This document shows, piece after piece, positions 39,920-49,186 of a stretch of 64,000 nucleotides of DNA. The position numbers were made by a program, and so were the translations under genes. This DNA comes from Herbaspirillum sp. alder98. Lineage in GTDB: Bacteria > Pseudomonadota > Gammaproteobacteria > Burkholderiales > Burkholderiaceae_D. How positions within the stretch are numbered: the first letter of the stretch is position 1; each line of letters starts with the position of its first letter. The stretch covers positions 310,001-374,000 of the forward strand of contig NZ_JAIUCY010000004.1 of NCBI RefSeq assembly GCF_020179755.1, written 5' to 3'. Under the pieces are notes generated by a model. It made no database searches. It worked only from the letters and a program-made list of their open reading frames with translations, and was not told the DNA's origin.

Positions 39920-40153
39920 TCAATACCCCAGCTTGCGGTTGGAATACGCTTCGCGCGCGGCGTCGCATTCTGAAATCTGCGACTTGTTCATGCCGGAAGT
40001 GCCGTTGAGCGAGCACTGGTCCGACACCGACTTGGCCTGGTCCAGGTTCTGGCGGAAGTAAGCGTAATCCTTCTTGCCGGCATTGATGTCGCATGCCGCC
40101 AGCAACGGGGCGGCAACGCACATCAGTGCCAACAGGCGGGTGGTGGTATTCAT
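39920..40153 (-). CDS. small lipoprotein (EexN-like)
   Basis: 77 aa. A lipobox LLAAC gives a mature lipoprotein of about 57 residues with two further Cys and the pattern of small entry-exclusion (EexN-like) lipoproteins: a helical region with DQAKSVSDQC, then CDAAREAYSNRK. No conjugation genes are near, so a role in exclusion is doubtful and it may be a general stress lipoprotein. It ends six bases from the convergent exported protein gene. Confidence 0.6.
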   Translation of the reverse strand: MNTTTRLLALMCVAAPLLAACDINAGKKDYAYFRQNLDQAKSVSDQCSLNGTSGMNKSQISECDAAREAYSNRKLGY

Positions 40154-40319
40154 GCTGCGGGTTCCCCTTGATTAAGAACGCAGGACCGCATCAGCGACGC
40201 CCTCCCTGGACGACCGCCGCGCCAGGGCTGGTTAGCCGGTCGCTGCAACGCCGCAAAGTATAGTCAGCAACACAGAATTGCTCAACGGAAATTTATTGTT
40301 GTCAAACTGTGCTCCTGCT

Positions 40320-40346
40320 GCGTGGGGCACGGCAGTACCCCACGCC
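40320..40346 (-). repeat. stem-loop after the uracil permease gene
   Basis: GCGTGGGG and CCCCACGC flank a 10-base loop just beyond the permease stop codon. No U-run follows on the minus strand, so it is a hairpin of uncertain role, either a weak terminator or a 3' stabiliser. Confidence 0.35.
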
Positions 40347-40351
40347 CGGAA

Positions 40352-41647
40352 TCAGCTGCGGCGCTTGAGCAGCGCGTGCAGGATGATCGCACCGAAGGTG
40401 GCGGTGCCGATGCCGCCCAGCGCGAAGCCGCCCAGCTTCAAGGTGAAATCGCCGGCACCCAGTACCAGGGTCACGGCGGCCACGATCAGGTTGGTGTTAT
40501 TGGAAAAGTCGACCTTGTTCTCGACCCAGATACGCGCCCCCGACACCGTGATCAAGCCGAACACCACGATTGATACACCGCCCAGCACCGCGCCCGGAAT
40601 GGTCAGGATGAGCGCGCCGAACTTGGGCGAGAAGCCCAGCAGGATCGCAATCACCGCCGCCACCACGAACACCAGCGTCGAGTAGATCTTGGTCACCGCC
40701 ATGACGCCGATATTCTCGGCATAGGTGGTGACGCCGGTGCCGCCGACGCTGCCAGAGACCATGGTCGCCAGGCCATCGCCGACAAACGCACGACCGATAT
40801 AGCGGTCCAGGTTCTGGCCGGTCATGGCCGACACGGCCTTGATATGACCGAGGTTTTCCGCCACCAGGATGATCGCCACCGGCGCCAGCAAGGCCATCGC
40901 GCTGCCCTGGAACACGGGCGTGGAGAAATGCGGCACGCCGAACCAGGCAGCCGCGGCCACGGCCGAGAAATCGATCGGCTTGCCCCAGCCGGCGCCATTG
41001 GTCAGGACCGCATAGATCACATAGGCCAGCAGCAGGCCGACCAGGATCAGCAGCCGCTGCAGCATGCCACGTGTAAACACCGCCACCAGCCCGACGCAGA
41101 GCACCGTCACCAGCGCCATCCAGGCATCGAACGTGTTGGCCGAAACACCCTTGACGGCGATCGGTGCCAGGTTCAGGCCGATCACCGCCACCACCGCGCC
41201 GGTGACCACCGGCGGCATCAGGTTCTCGATCCAGCGGGTACCGACCACGCCCACCAGCAGGCCGATCAACAGATACACGGCGCCGCAGGCGATGATGCCG
41301 CCCAACGCCACGCCCAGGTTGGCATTGGCCCCCTGGCCGGCATAGCCGGTCACGGCAATCACCAGGCCGATGAAGGAAAAGCTCGACCCCAGGTAGCTCG
41401 GCACGCGGCCGCCCACCAGCAGGAAGAACAGCAGGGTTCCCACGCCCGACATCAGGATCGCCACGTTCGGGTCGAAACCCATCAGCAACGGCGCCAGCAC
41501 GGTCGAGCCGAACATGGCCACCACGTGCTGCACGCCCATGGCCAGCGTCTGTGGCGCGGGCAGGCGTTCATCGGCGGCAATCACCGCGCCCTGGCCATCA
41601 TCGGCGCTCGAACGCAGTCGCCATTTAGGGAAATAAGAACCCGACAT
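40352..41647 (-). CDS. uraA: NCS2 nucleobase:cation symporter (UraA/RutG-like)
   Basis: 431 aa from ATG 41647, with AAAGGATA before it. Fourteen-segment permease of the NCS2/NAT family. The QHVVAMFGSTVLAPLL segment in TM1 and VGGTGVTTYAENIGVMAVTKI with the substrate-binding Glu in the TM8-TM10 region are characteristic of uracil transporters; xanthine transporters differ in this motif. The frame is open to 41779 but lacks conservation. It is divergent from the DUF2721 gene across 280 bases. Confidence 0.87.
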   Translation of the reverse strand: MSGSYFPKWRLRSSADDGQGAVIAADERLPAPQTLAMGVQHVVAMFGSTVLAPLLMGFDPNVAILMSGVGTLLFFLLVGGRVPSYLGSSFSFIGLVIAVTGYAGQGANANLGVALGGIIACGAVYLLIGLLVGVVGTRWIENLMPPVVTGAVVAVIGLNLAPIAVKGVSANTFDAWMALVTVLCVGLVAVFTRGMLQRLLILVGLLLAYVIYAVLTNGAGWGKPIDFSAVAAAAWFGVPHFSTPVFQGSAMALLAPVAIILVAENLGHIKAVSAMTGQNLDRYIGRAFVGDGLATMVSGSVGGTGVTTYAENIGVMAVTKIYSTLVFVVAAVIAILLGFSPKFGALILTIPGAVLGGVSIVVFGLITVSGARIWVENKVDFSNNTNLIVAAVTLVLGAGDFTLKLGGFALGGIGTATFGAIILHALLKRRS

Positions 41648-41815
41648 GGATATCCTTTCGTTATGGTTTATTGGATCGTCGGGTAGTGTATTGATGGCGG
41701 GATCAAATAACAATTGGCCAGGGGCTGCCGCCTCATAAAATAATCGCCAGCACCGTGCCGGCGCCAGCCAACGGTGCAAGAATCACGCGCTGGTGCAGGC
41801 CATGCCCCAAAAAGG

Positions 41816-41827
41816 CGAGTCGACTCG
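41816..41827. repeat. perfect 12-bp palindrome, possible operator
   Basis: CGAGTCGACTCG in the 280-base region between the divergent uraA and DUF2721 genes. A 12-bp exact palindrome is a plausible dimeric regulator site, for example a GntR or TetR type. Nothing in the window says which protein would bind, and chance occurrence is possible. Confidence 0.35.
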
Positions 41828-41927
41828 AATGTGCGCGAGAACGCGATCCCGACACGCCATGGGCATGTTTCTTGCGCCACAGGAAATAATAAAATCCCGG
41901 CCCAGACCTTCGCCAAAGCATAATCCG

Positions 41928-42377
41928 ATGATGAACCTCACCACCCCCGCCTTATTGTTTCCCGCCACTTCCCTGTTATTGCTGGCCTATACCAATCGCT
42001 TCCTGGTGCTGGCGCAACTGATCCGCAACCTGCAGACCCAGCACAAGGACGACGGTCGCGACCTGGTGCTGCGCCAGATACTGAACCTGCGCAAGCGCAT
42101 CGTGCTGACCCGCCACATGCAGGCGCTGGGGGTATCGAGCTTCATCATCTGCGCCATCTCGATGTTCCTGATCTTCGTCGAACAGGGCCGCGCCGCCGAG
42201 ATCTGCTTTGGCATCAGCCTGTTCCTGCTGGTGCTGTCGTTGCTGGTGTCGCTCTGGGAAATCACCATCAGCACCGGCGCCATCGAGATCGGCCTGGAAG
42301 ACATGGAGCAGAAACTGCGCGCCGCACGGGCCGCCGGCAGCACCCGCACCGGCCCGGCCGACAACACTTCTGCGTGA
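41928..42377 (+). CDS. DUF2721 family membrane protein
   Basis: 149 aa from ATG 41928. An N-terminal membrane segment (LTTPALLFPATSLLLLAYTN) is followed by a cytoplasmic region LAQLIRNLQTQH and two further hydrophobic segments (about 69-87 and 92-115), the DUF2721 pattern. These proteins have no known function. A second ATG lies next to the first. The ribosome site is not clear. Divergent from uraA; the ABM gene follows at 133 bases. Confidence 0.78.
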   Translation: MMNLTTPALLFPATSLLLLAYTNRFLVLAQLIRNLQTQHKDDGRDLVLRQILNLRKRIVLTRHMQALGVSSFIICAISMFLIFVEQGRAAEICFGISLFLLVLSLLVSLWEITISTGAIEIGLEDMEQKLRAARAAGSTRTGPADNTSA

Positions 42378-42510
42378 AGCGATTTCACCGGCCGGCGCAA
42401 TATTGTTGCGCTTCCGGCGACGACGAAAATGTAATAATCGCCGGCACGCCACTGCCGGTCGCCACTGTCGCGCGACAGGCATCTTTGGCGCACTCGACCA
42501 TGGAGACACT

Positions 42511-42813
42511 ATGATTCTGGAACTGGCGGACATCCGCATCCAACCCGGCAAGCAGGCCGAATTCGACGAAGCCATCCAACGCGGCGTGGCGCAGACCATC
42601 GCCAAGTCGCGCGGCTATCTGGGCCACAAGGTGCAGAAGGGCATCGAATCGCCCGAACGCTACCTCCTGATGGTGCAATGGGCCACGCTCGAAAACCACA
42701 CCGTCGATTTTCGCGAGTCGCCGGCCTTCGCCGAATGGCGCGGCATCGTTGGCCCCTTTTTCGCCAGCCCGCCCCAGGTCGAGCATTTCTCGCTGCTGAG
42801 CGAATCGGCCTGA
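42511..42813 (+). CDS. antibiotic biosynthesis monooxygenase (ABM) domain protein
   Basis: 100 aa from ATG 42511, with TGGAGAC before it. The ferredoxin-like ABM fold is shown by the pattern LADIRIQPGKQAEFDEA and YLLMVQWATLENHTVDF with a conserved FRESPAFAEWR end. Members include quinol monooxygenases and heme-degrading proteins; many are uncharacterised. No partner gene suggests a substrate. Confidence 0.8.
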   Translation: MILELADIRIQPGKQAEFDEAIQRGVAQTIAKSRGYLGHKVQKGIESPERYLLMVQWATLENHTVDFRESPAFAEWRGIVGPFFASPPQVEHFSLLSESA

Positions 42814-42923
42814 GCCTGGCTGGAACGATTGCGCCACCGGCCTGACTAACAGGCGGCGCAATCGCCTCTGGGCGGCGCCAGAAAAGATCAAGAAACGCGG
42901 CATGCCGCACGCCAGGAACTTCC

Positions 42924-43523
42924 GTGAACAATCCGTTTCCCCCCGCCTCCACCAGCCCGTGCCGCTGGCCGTCAACCACGCCGCAACGTCGCGCCGGCGC
43001 GCTCTGTGCCATGGTCGCCGCACTGCTGCTGGGCGGCTGCCATAATTTCTCGGGTGACGAGCAGCGCCAGGCTGACGTCGTCGACAACTTCTATCGCATT
43101 CATCTCAAGGCCAATGCGCCCGGCCTGCCCTCGCCCGAAGAATTGCAGCAACTCCAGCCGCTGGTCAGTCGCGCCCTGCATACGCTGCTGACCCGGGCCG
43201 AAGCGGCCGAGAGCCGCTATCACGGGCTGGCCGGCAACCAGGCGCCGCCGCTGGTCGAGGGCGACCTGATGACCTCGCTCTACGAGGGCGCAACCGGCTT
43301 TTCGGTGGAGTCATGCGAAACCGACCAGCAACGGGCATCGTGCCAGGTGCAGTTTCGCTACCGCAAGGAAGGCAGCGACGAAGCCTGGAGCGACAAGGTC
43401 CTGCTGGTGCAGGAAGAGCGACAATGGCGTATCGACGATATCGAGTTCATCGGCCTCGACCAGTCGTCCCACCGCGAATACCTGAGCGACACCCTCAGCG
43501 ACGCCATCGGGCAGGTCGATTAG
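42924..43523 (+). CDS. DUF3828-like lipoprotein, copy 1
   Basis: 199 aa from GTG 42924, with AGGAAC upstream; ATG 43011 is an alternative that would put the lipobox LLLGGC right at the N-terminus. The mature part has a DUF3828-like pattern: VVDNFYRIH, then PPLVEGDLMTSLYEG, a Cys pair (ESC...ASC) and WRIDDIEF. It is paralogous to the gene 180 bases downstream. Probably periplasmic or outer-membrane anchored. No function assigned. Confidence 0.7.
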   Translation: MNNPFPPASTSPCRWPSTTPQRRAGALCAMVAALLLGGCHNFSGDEQRQADVVDNFYRIHLKANAPGLPSPEELQQLQPLVSRALHTLLTRAEAAESRYHGLAGNQAPPLVEGDLMTSLYEGATGFSVESCETDQQRASCQVQFRYRKEGSDEAWSDKVLLVQEERQWRIDDIEFIGLDQSSHREYLSDTLSDAIGQVD

Positions 43524-43705
43524 ACCGGTCGCGCGCCCGTACAGGGCGTGACCGACGGAATTAGCCGGCTTTTAACGATGTGTTCCACGGCTTTACGACG
43601 ACATCGAGGACGTATCATTGCCGAAAAGAACGGTTGTCTATTCGTCACCTATGATTGCCGCACGGCAACACGTGGCAAACTGGGGCCTCGAATATCAATG
43701 AAGTA

Positions 43706-44305
43706 ATGGAGCCGATTGTGCAGCGAATGGAAAAGCAGGTCGTCAAGCGCATCGCCGGGTCGTTCATGATCTGTGTCGCGATGTTGCTGGCCGGTTGTGC
43801 CGGCGGCGATGAAAACAAGGCCCGCGACGTGGTCACCAGTTTCTACAAGATGCATCAGCAGGTGCGGCCGATCGGCGCGCTCACGCTCAATGAGTTGATC
43901 ACCTTCCGCCATTTCATGTCGGTGACGCTGTTCGACCTGCTCAAGGACACTTCGGTGGCCGAAGAGGCACGCACCGCCCAGGCCACCCAGGCTGCCGAAG
44001 ACCCGCTGCCGCCGCTGGTGGAGGGCGACATCTTCACCGGCAACCCGGCCGGCGCGTCGACCTTTCGCATCGTGCAGTGCGAGATCGGCGAACGTGACGG
44101 CAAGTGCGCCGTCGAATTGATCTACAGCGACGCCAAGCTCAAGGCGCCCGCCAAGTGGACCGACCAGGTATTGCTGACCCGCGACGCGCGCGGCTGGGTG
44201 ATCGACAACATCGAGTACGCCAAGGGCGCGGCGCCCATGCGCAGCGGCAACCTGCAGGCGGTGCTGACCAAGTTGCTCAAGCGCGATACCCTGCCATTGC
44301 AGTAA
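43706..44305 (+). CDS. DUF3828-like lipoprotein, copy 2
   Basis: 199 aa from ATG 43706; ATG 43727 is also possible and the ribosome site does not decide. The lipobox is LLAGC. The mature protein repeats the plan of the upstream gene: VVTSFYKMHQQ, PPLVEGDIFTGN, a Cys pair (QCEIG...KCAVE) and GWVIDNIEYAK. The pair most likely arose by tandem duplication. It sits upstream of sbcB. Confidence 0.7.
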   Translation: MEPIVQRMEKQVVKRIAGSFMICVAMLLAGCAGGDENKARDVVTSFYKMHQQVRPIGALTLNELITFRHFMSVTLFDLLKDTSVAEEARTAQATQAAEDPLPPLVEGDIFTGNPAGASTFRIVQCEIGERDGKCAVELIYSDAKLKAPAKWTDQVLLTRDARGWVIDNIEYAKGAAPMRSGNLQAVLTKLLKRDTLPLQ

Positions 44306-44321
44306 AGCGGCCATCAGGCTC

Positions 44322-44327
44322 TATAAT
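44322..44327 (+). promoter_or_regulatory. -10 box of the sbcB promoter
   Basis: TATAAT followed by the GC-rich discriminator cgcgcgg, about 50 bases before the sbcB ATG and just after the upstream stop codon. The -35 candidate TTGCAG is 19 bases away, longer than ideal. Confidence 0.4.
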
Positions 44328-44379
44328 CGCGCGGTCCTCCTGATCCTTTTTTGACAGACCGCCTGCCGGTCCCGCTGCG

Positions 44380-45816
44380 ATGTCCAACCAAACCTTCCTC
44401 TGGCACGACTACGAAACCTTCGGCATCGTGCCGCGCCGCGACCGTCCGGCGCAGTTCGCCGCGATCCGTACCGACGCCGAGCTCAACGAGATCGGCGAGC
44501 CGATCATGATCTACTGCCAGCCGGCACCCGATTACCTGCCCGATCCGCAGTCCTGCCTGATCACCCACATCACGCCCCAGCAGTGCCTGGAGCAAGGCCT
44601 GCCCGAACACCAGTTTGCCGAGCGCATCGAACAGGCCATGGCTGAACCCGGCACTATCGGCGTGGGTTACAACACGATCCGCTTCGATGACGAAGTCACC
44701 CGCTTCATGTTCTGGCGCAACCTGATCGATCCCTACGCGCGCGAATGGCAGAACGGCTGCGGCCGCTGGGACCTGCTCGATGTCGTGCGCCTGTGCTACG
44801 CACTGCGCCCGGAAGGCATCACCTGGCCCACCAAGGACGACGGCAGCGTCAGTTTCAAGCTCGAACACCTCACCCGCGCCAATGGCCTGGTGCACGAAGC
44901 CGCGCACGACGCGCTGTCCGACGTACGCGCCACCATCGCGCTGGCCCGGCTGCTGCGCCAGCACAACCCGCGCCTGTTCGACTTCGCCCTGGCCCTGCAC
45001 AAGAAAGACCGGGTCGCAACCGAGATCGGCTTGCCGGCCCCGCGCCCGTTCCTGCACGTCTCGGGCATGTTCCCGGCAGTGCGCGGCTGCCTGGCATTGA
45101 TGTGGCCGCTGGGCATCCACCCGACCAACAAGAACGAACTGCTGGCCTGGGACCTCAGCGTGGACCCCAGCGAATTGGCCGGACTGGACGCGGCCACCGC
45201 GCGCCAACGGCTCTTCACCCGCAGTGACGCGATGCCGGAGGGCATGACGCGCCTGGCGCTCAAGAGCATCCACTTGAACAAGTCGCCCATGGTGGTGGGT
45301 AACCTCAAGACCCTAGCCCCAGCGCGCGCCGCAGAACTGGGCATCGACATCGACAACGCCCTGCGACACGCCGAAATCGCCGCTGCCCTGCCCGACCTGA
45401 GCCCCCTTTGGCAACAGGTCTACCAGCGCGAGCAAGAGGCTGCGCCGGATGTCGACGAAGATCTGTATGGTGGTTTCGTGGGCAACAACGACCGGCGTCA
45501 ATTGACGCAATTGCGCGCCATGACGCCGCAGGCGCTGGCCACGGCCAGCGTATCGTTCGACGACGCACGACTGACGCAGATCCTGTTCCGCTATCGCGCC
45601 CGCAACTTCCCCGACACCCTCAGCGCCCAGGAAAGCGCAGACTGGGAAGCCCATCGCGCGGCTCGCCTGTTCGATGGCGCAGGCGGTGCGCGCACCATCG
45701 CCCAGTTGTTCGAGCAGATCGACCAGTTGCAGGAAACCACCGACGACGAACAGGCGCAGGAAGTGCTCGGCGCGCTGTACGACTACGCCGAGATGATCGC
45801 TCCGTCCAATATGTAG
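44380..45816 (+). CDS. sbcB: exodeoxyribonuclease I
   Basis: 478 aa. A 3'-5' single-strand DNA exonuclease of the DEDDh family, used in recombination and mismatch repair. The first metal-binding Asp and Glu lie in WHDYETFG (residues about 4-12), then the GVGYNTIRFDDEV segment and HDALSDVRATIALA carrying the His-Asp of DEDDh. The SH3-like and C-terminal domains are complete, and the length matches E. coli (475 aa). Confidence 0.95.
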   Translation: MSNQTFLWHDYETFGIVPRRDRPAQFAAIRTDAELNEIGEPIMIYCQPAPDYLPDPQSCLITHITPQQCLEQGLPEHQFAERIEQAMAEPGTIGVGYNTIRFDDEVTRFMFWRNLIDPYAREWQNGCGRWDLLDVVRLCYALRPEGITWPTKDDGSVSFKLEHLTRANGLVHEAAHDALSDVRATIALARLLRQHNPRLFDFALALHKKDRVATEIGLPAPRPFLHVSGMFPAVRGCLALMWPLGIHPTNKNELLAWDLSVDPSELAGLDAATARQRLFTRSDAMPEGMTRLALKSIHLNKSPMVVGNLKTLAPARAAELGIDIDNALRHAEIAAALPDLSPLWQQVYQREQEAAPDVDEDLYGGFVGNNDRRQLTQLRAMTPQALATASVSFDDARLTQILFRYRARNFPDTLSAQESADWEAHRAARLFDGAGGARTIAQLFEQIDQLQETTDDEQAQEVLGALYDYAEMIAPSNM

Positions 45817-45846
45817 TGATTGGCCGCAGTCCGGATCATTGCAGGA

Positions 45847-46344
45847 TCAGGTCCGGTTCGCGTGCCAGCGCGCCACCTTCAGCAGGCAGGCGCTCAAGTC
45901 ACCCTCGACCAGCTCGCAGGAATGCGCCAGCATCAGGTTGCGCGGCAAGCCGAAATCCTCGATCTGCATGCCGTCCCGGCAATGACCCGGCTCACCCTGC
46001 GGTATCTGCGCCAGCAGATCCTTCTGCGGTGTGTTGTAACCCCACACCTTCTTGCCGCGCCCGATGGCATAACCGATTTCGAACACGGTGCCGGAGTCCG
46101 GCTCGTGCCCGCGAAAATTGGCCAAGTTGGCTACCACGTAGTCGGCCGAATCCAGCAGCGCCAGGTTGATGTCGAAGATCCCGCGCGATACTTCTTCGCG
46201 GCTATCGCCCACGACTTCATCATCGCCCGGGCACAGGGCCACCAGGCCCAGTTCGGCGCACCAGCGCCTGGCGTTCTGTTTATGCTGGGCGTAATCACGC
46301 TTGAAGACGTCGGGGCCGGCGAGGTAGATGCGGGGCAGATTCAT
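45847..46344 (-). CDS. nucleoside 2-deoxyribosyltransferase family protein
   Basis: 165 aa from ATG 46344. The N-terminal YLAGPDVF and the DSGTVFEIGYAIG segment, which carries the nucleophile-type Glu of this family, are clear. Enzymes of this group exchange bases on deoxyribosides or hydrolyse N-glycosidic bonds of nucleotides. The DVFKRDY and HKQNARRWCAELG pattern fits. No purine-salvage operon is adjacent. Convergent with sbcB. Confidence 0.8.
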   Translation of the reverse strand: MNLPRIYLAGPDVFKRDYAQHKQNARRWCAELGLVALCPGDDEVVGDSREEVSRGIFDINLALLDSADYVVANLANFRGHEPDSGTVFEIGYAIGRGKKVWGYNTPQKDLLAQIPQGEPGHCRDGMQIEDFGLPRNLMLAHSCELVEGDLSACLLKVARWHANRT

Positions 46345-46394
46345 TGAGAACACGGTGGCTAACTGAAACCCTCGATTCTATATTGACTGCAGCG

Positions 46395-46470
46395 AAAGTC
46401 GCTGGGTCCTGACTTTCGTCAGGACGACGGCGGATGAGTTATAAATTCACCGTCGTGCCGGCCAACACCG
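46395..46470. repeat. REP-like element, copy 1 (partial)
   Basis: A hairpin unit GTCGCTGGGTCCTGAC-tttc-GTCAGGACGACGG (46399-46430) is followed by a second, inverted remnant ending ACCGTCGTGCCGGCC (about 46449-46463). The same unit occurs at 60718-60809. The hairpin with CGCTGG ahead and CGACG behind resembles REP sequences. Confidence 0.6.
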
Positions 46471-48951
46471 CTACACGATCAAGCGGCGGGCCTCCTCGGC
46501 GTCGACGATTTCCTTGCGATCGAAGTCCGGCGCAAAATCATCCACCTGGATCGTCAGGTCGCCATCGTGGGCAAACGCATCGAGCGCGCCGAGTTCCTGC
46601 TGGCTGATGAAGCCGCGTTCGAACGCCAGCGCGTTCCAGGCCTTCATCTCGATCAGGCTCTGCGGCATCGGCGGCAATTGCCCCTCCTTGATCACCGGCT
46701 TCAGACGCTGCTCCAGCAACTGCACCGTCGGCGTCAGCGCAAAGGCCCGTTCGCCGGCGGCCAGCGGGTCGTCACCCTGCGGCACGTAGGTATCCGACAG
46801 CAGGCGCTCGCGCGCGGGCCCAGGCGTTTGCATGGCCCGCGCCACGGCGGTGCCCAGCAGATCCGAGGGCTTGCGATAGATCAGCCCCAGCGGAAAGATC
46901 GCTACCCGCAAGGCCAGCGCGATCCACGGATTGGGAAAGTTATGCAGCACATCCACAATCGCCTCCTGCGCCCGATGCAGCGCATCGCGCACTGACCATT
47001 CGAGCAAGGGCAGATCCTCCGCTGGCCGGCCATCGTCCTCGAAGCGCTTGAGTGCGGCCGACACCAGGTACAACTGCGACAGCACATCGCCCAGCCGCCC
47101 CGATATCCGCTCGCGTAATTTCAAGGTGCCGCCGAATACCGCCATGCTGACATCGGCCAGCAGCGCCAATGCCGACGACAGGTGCGTGACCGCCCGAAAG
47201 TAACGACGCGTCTGGCGTGCTGCCTGGCCGGTTGAAGGTAGCAACCAGCCATAGCTGATGCCACCGACGAACGCGCGCGCAAAGTTGGCTGCCGCGAACG
47301 AGAGGTGAGCAAACAATAACTTGTCGAATTCCTGGGTGGCGCGCTCGTGGTTCTCGTCGGCCGCTGCGGCCAGTTCGCGCAATACATAGGGATGGCAACG
47401 GATCGCCCCCTGGCCAAAGATGATCAGGCATCGGGTCAGGATATTGGCGCCCTCGACGGTGATGGCGATCGGCACCTGCTGATAGGCGCGCGCCAGGAAA
47501 TTGCCCGGCCCCATGCAGATGCCCTTGCCGCCGATCACGTCCATGCCATCGTTGACGATGGTGCGGCCGCGCTCGGTCACGTGATACTTCGAGATGGCCG
47601 AGATCACCGACGGCTTCTCGCCCGCATCCACGGCCAGCGCCGACAGGCGACGGGTAGCATCGATCATGTAGAGATTGCCGCCCATGCGTGCCAGCGCCTC
47701 CTGCACCCCTTCGAACTTGCCGATCTCGACCTTGAACTGACGCCGCATGGCGGTGTAGGCGCTGGTGCCGCGCACCGCCAGTTTCGAGAACCCCACATTC
47801 GACGATGGCAGCGAAATGGCGCGCCCGGCGGCCAGGCACTCCATCAGCATGCGCCAGCCGCGCCCCACCTGGGCCAGGCCGCCGATGACCCAATCCATGG
47901 GGATAAAGACCTCATGGCCCGACGTCGGTCCGTTCTGGAAGACCGCATTGAGCGGCCAGTGGCGCCGCCCGGTGACCACTCCCGGATGGCTGGTGGGAAT
48001 CAACGCGCAGGTAATGCCAGGCTCGGGATCATCGCCCAGCAGACCGTCCGGATCGCGCACCCTGAAGGCCAGGCCCAGCACGGTCGCCACCGGCGCCAGG
48101 GTGATGTAGCGCTTGCTCCAGGTCACCTTGAAGCCGATGGTCTCCTGCCCTTCGTGGATGCCGCGACACACCACGCCCACGTCGGGAATGGCAGCGGCGT
48201 CGGAACCGGCATAAGGACTGGTCAGCGCAAAGCAGGGAATCTCCAGCCCCTGCGCCAGGCGCGGCAGGTAATGATCTTTCTGGGCCTGGGTGCCGTAGTG
48301 CAACAGCAGTTCGGCCGGCCCCAGCGAATTGGGCACCATCACCGAAATGGCCGCCGCCGGGCAACGCGACGACAGCTTCATGATCACCTGCGAATGCATG
48401 TAGGCCGAGAACTGCTTGCCGCCGTACTGGCGCGGGATGATCATCCCCAGGAAGCCGCGTTCCTTGATGAACTGCCAGGCCGCCGGCGGCAGGTCCTGGT
48501 GTTTCACGCTGGTGTCCCAGTCGCTGACCATGGCGCACAACTGCTCGACATCGTTATCCAGGAAAGCTTGCTCTTCGGCACTCAGGCGTGGCGGCGCCAC
48601 CTCGAACAGGCGCTGCCAGTTGGGGCGCCCCGAAAACAGCTCGCCATCCCACCACACGGTACCGGCCTCGATGGCATCGCGCTCGGTGGCCGACATGCGC
48701 GGCATGATACGGCGGAAGGTATCCAGCGCCGGACGCGTGATGAGCGAGGTCCGCATCGCATCGATGGCCACCAGCAAGGTCGGGGCAAACAGCAGGATCG
48801 CCAGCAGCACCATGATCGGCAGCTCGATGCCCGCCAGCGGGCCGCCGAGCCAGATCCATACCGCCTCGGCCAGCAACCACATCCATGCGTTTGCACGCGC
48901 CATCATCAGCGCCAGCGCGCCCGCTACCAGTATGACGAGCCATAAGGTCAT
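46471..48951 (-). CDS. fadE: acyl-CoA dehydrogenase FadE
   Basis: 826 aa from ATG 48951, with AAGGAG before it. The first step of fatty-acid beta-oxidation. Two N-terminal membrane segments (about 1-60) precede the long FadE-type dehydrogenase: the PRQYGGKQFSAYMHSQVIMKLS and ALTSPYAGSDAAAIPD regions bind FAD and acyl-CoA, and the proteobacterial FadE C-terminal extension (about 300 residues) is present. Length agrees with E. coli FadE (814 aa). It is the last gene before the YpfJ gene, divergent from it. Confidence 0.93.
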   Translation of the reverse strand: MTLWLVILVAGALALMMARANAWMWLLAEAVWIWLGGPLAGIELPIMVLLAILLFAPTLLVAIDAMRTSLITRPALDTFRRIMPRMSATERDAIEAGTVWWDGELFSGRPNWQRLFEVAPPRLSAEEQAFLDNDVEQLCAMVSDWDTSVKHQDLPPAAWQFIKERGFLGMIIPRQYGGKQFSAYMHSQVIMKLSSRCPAAAISVMVPNSLGPAELLLHYGTQAQKDHYLPRLAQGLEIPCFALTSPYAGSDAAAIPDVGVVCRGIHEGQETIGFKVTWSKRYITLAPVATVLGLAFRVRDPDGLLGDDPEPGITCALIPTSHPGVVTGRRHWPLNAVFQNGPTSGHEVFIPMDWVIGGLAQVGRGWRMLMECLAAGRAISLPSSNVGFSKLAVRGTSAYTAMRRQFKVEIGKFEGVQEALARMGGNLYMIDATRRLSALAVDAGEKPSVISAISKYHVTERGRTIVNDGMDVIGGKGICMGPGNFLARAYQQVPIAITVEGANILTRCLIIFGQGAIRCHPYVLRELAAAADENHERATQEFDKLLFAHLSFAAANFARAFVGGISYGWLLPSTGQAARQTRRYFRAVTHLSSALALLADVSMAVFGGTLKLRERISGRLGDVLSQLYLVSAALKRFEDDGRPAEDLPLLEWSVRDALHRAQEAIVDVLHNFPNPWIALALRVAIFPLGLIYRKPSDLLGTAVARAMQTPGPARERLLSDTYVPQGDDPLAAGERAFALTPTVQLLEQRLKPVIKEGQLPPMPQSLIEMKAWNALAFERGFISQQELGALDAFAHDGDLTIQVDDFAPDFDRKEIVDAEEARRLIV

Positions 48952-49186
48952 GTGCGTCTCCTTGCTTTGCTGCATTTGTTATTCGGACCGGCCAGTAGCA
49001 GGACGAAAGCCTGCCGCTGCTATTTATACACTGCAACATACCCGGCAGGCAAAAGCGCGACAATCGGACATTTCCGGCGAAGCGCCGTCGGACAAAACCC
49101 ACAAAATATGATCGAACGGCCGGCGGCGAACCGCCCGCCGTTGCGCCGGTCCATTACAATCGCGGGCATAGAAAAAGGGAAGCATC

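Noticed and set aside
39920-40153. Entry-exclusion function for the EexN-like lipoprotein
   Set aside because: No conjugation genes are present in the window; only the protein pattern is similar, so no function is claimed.
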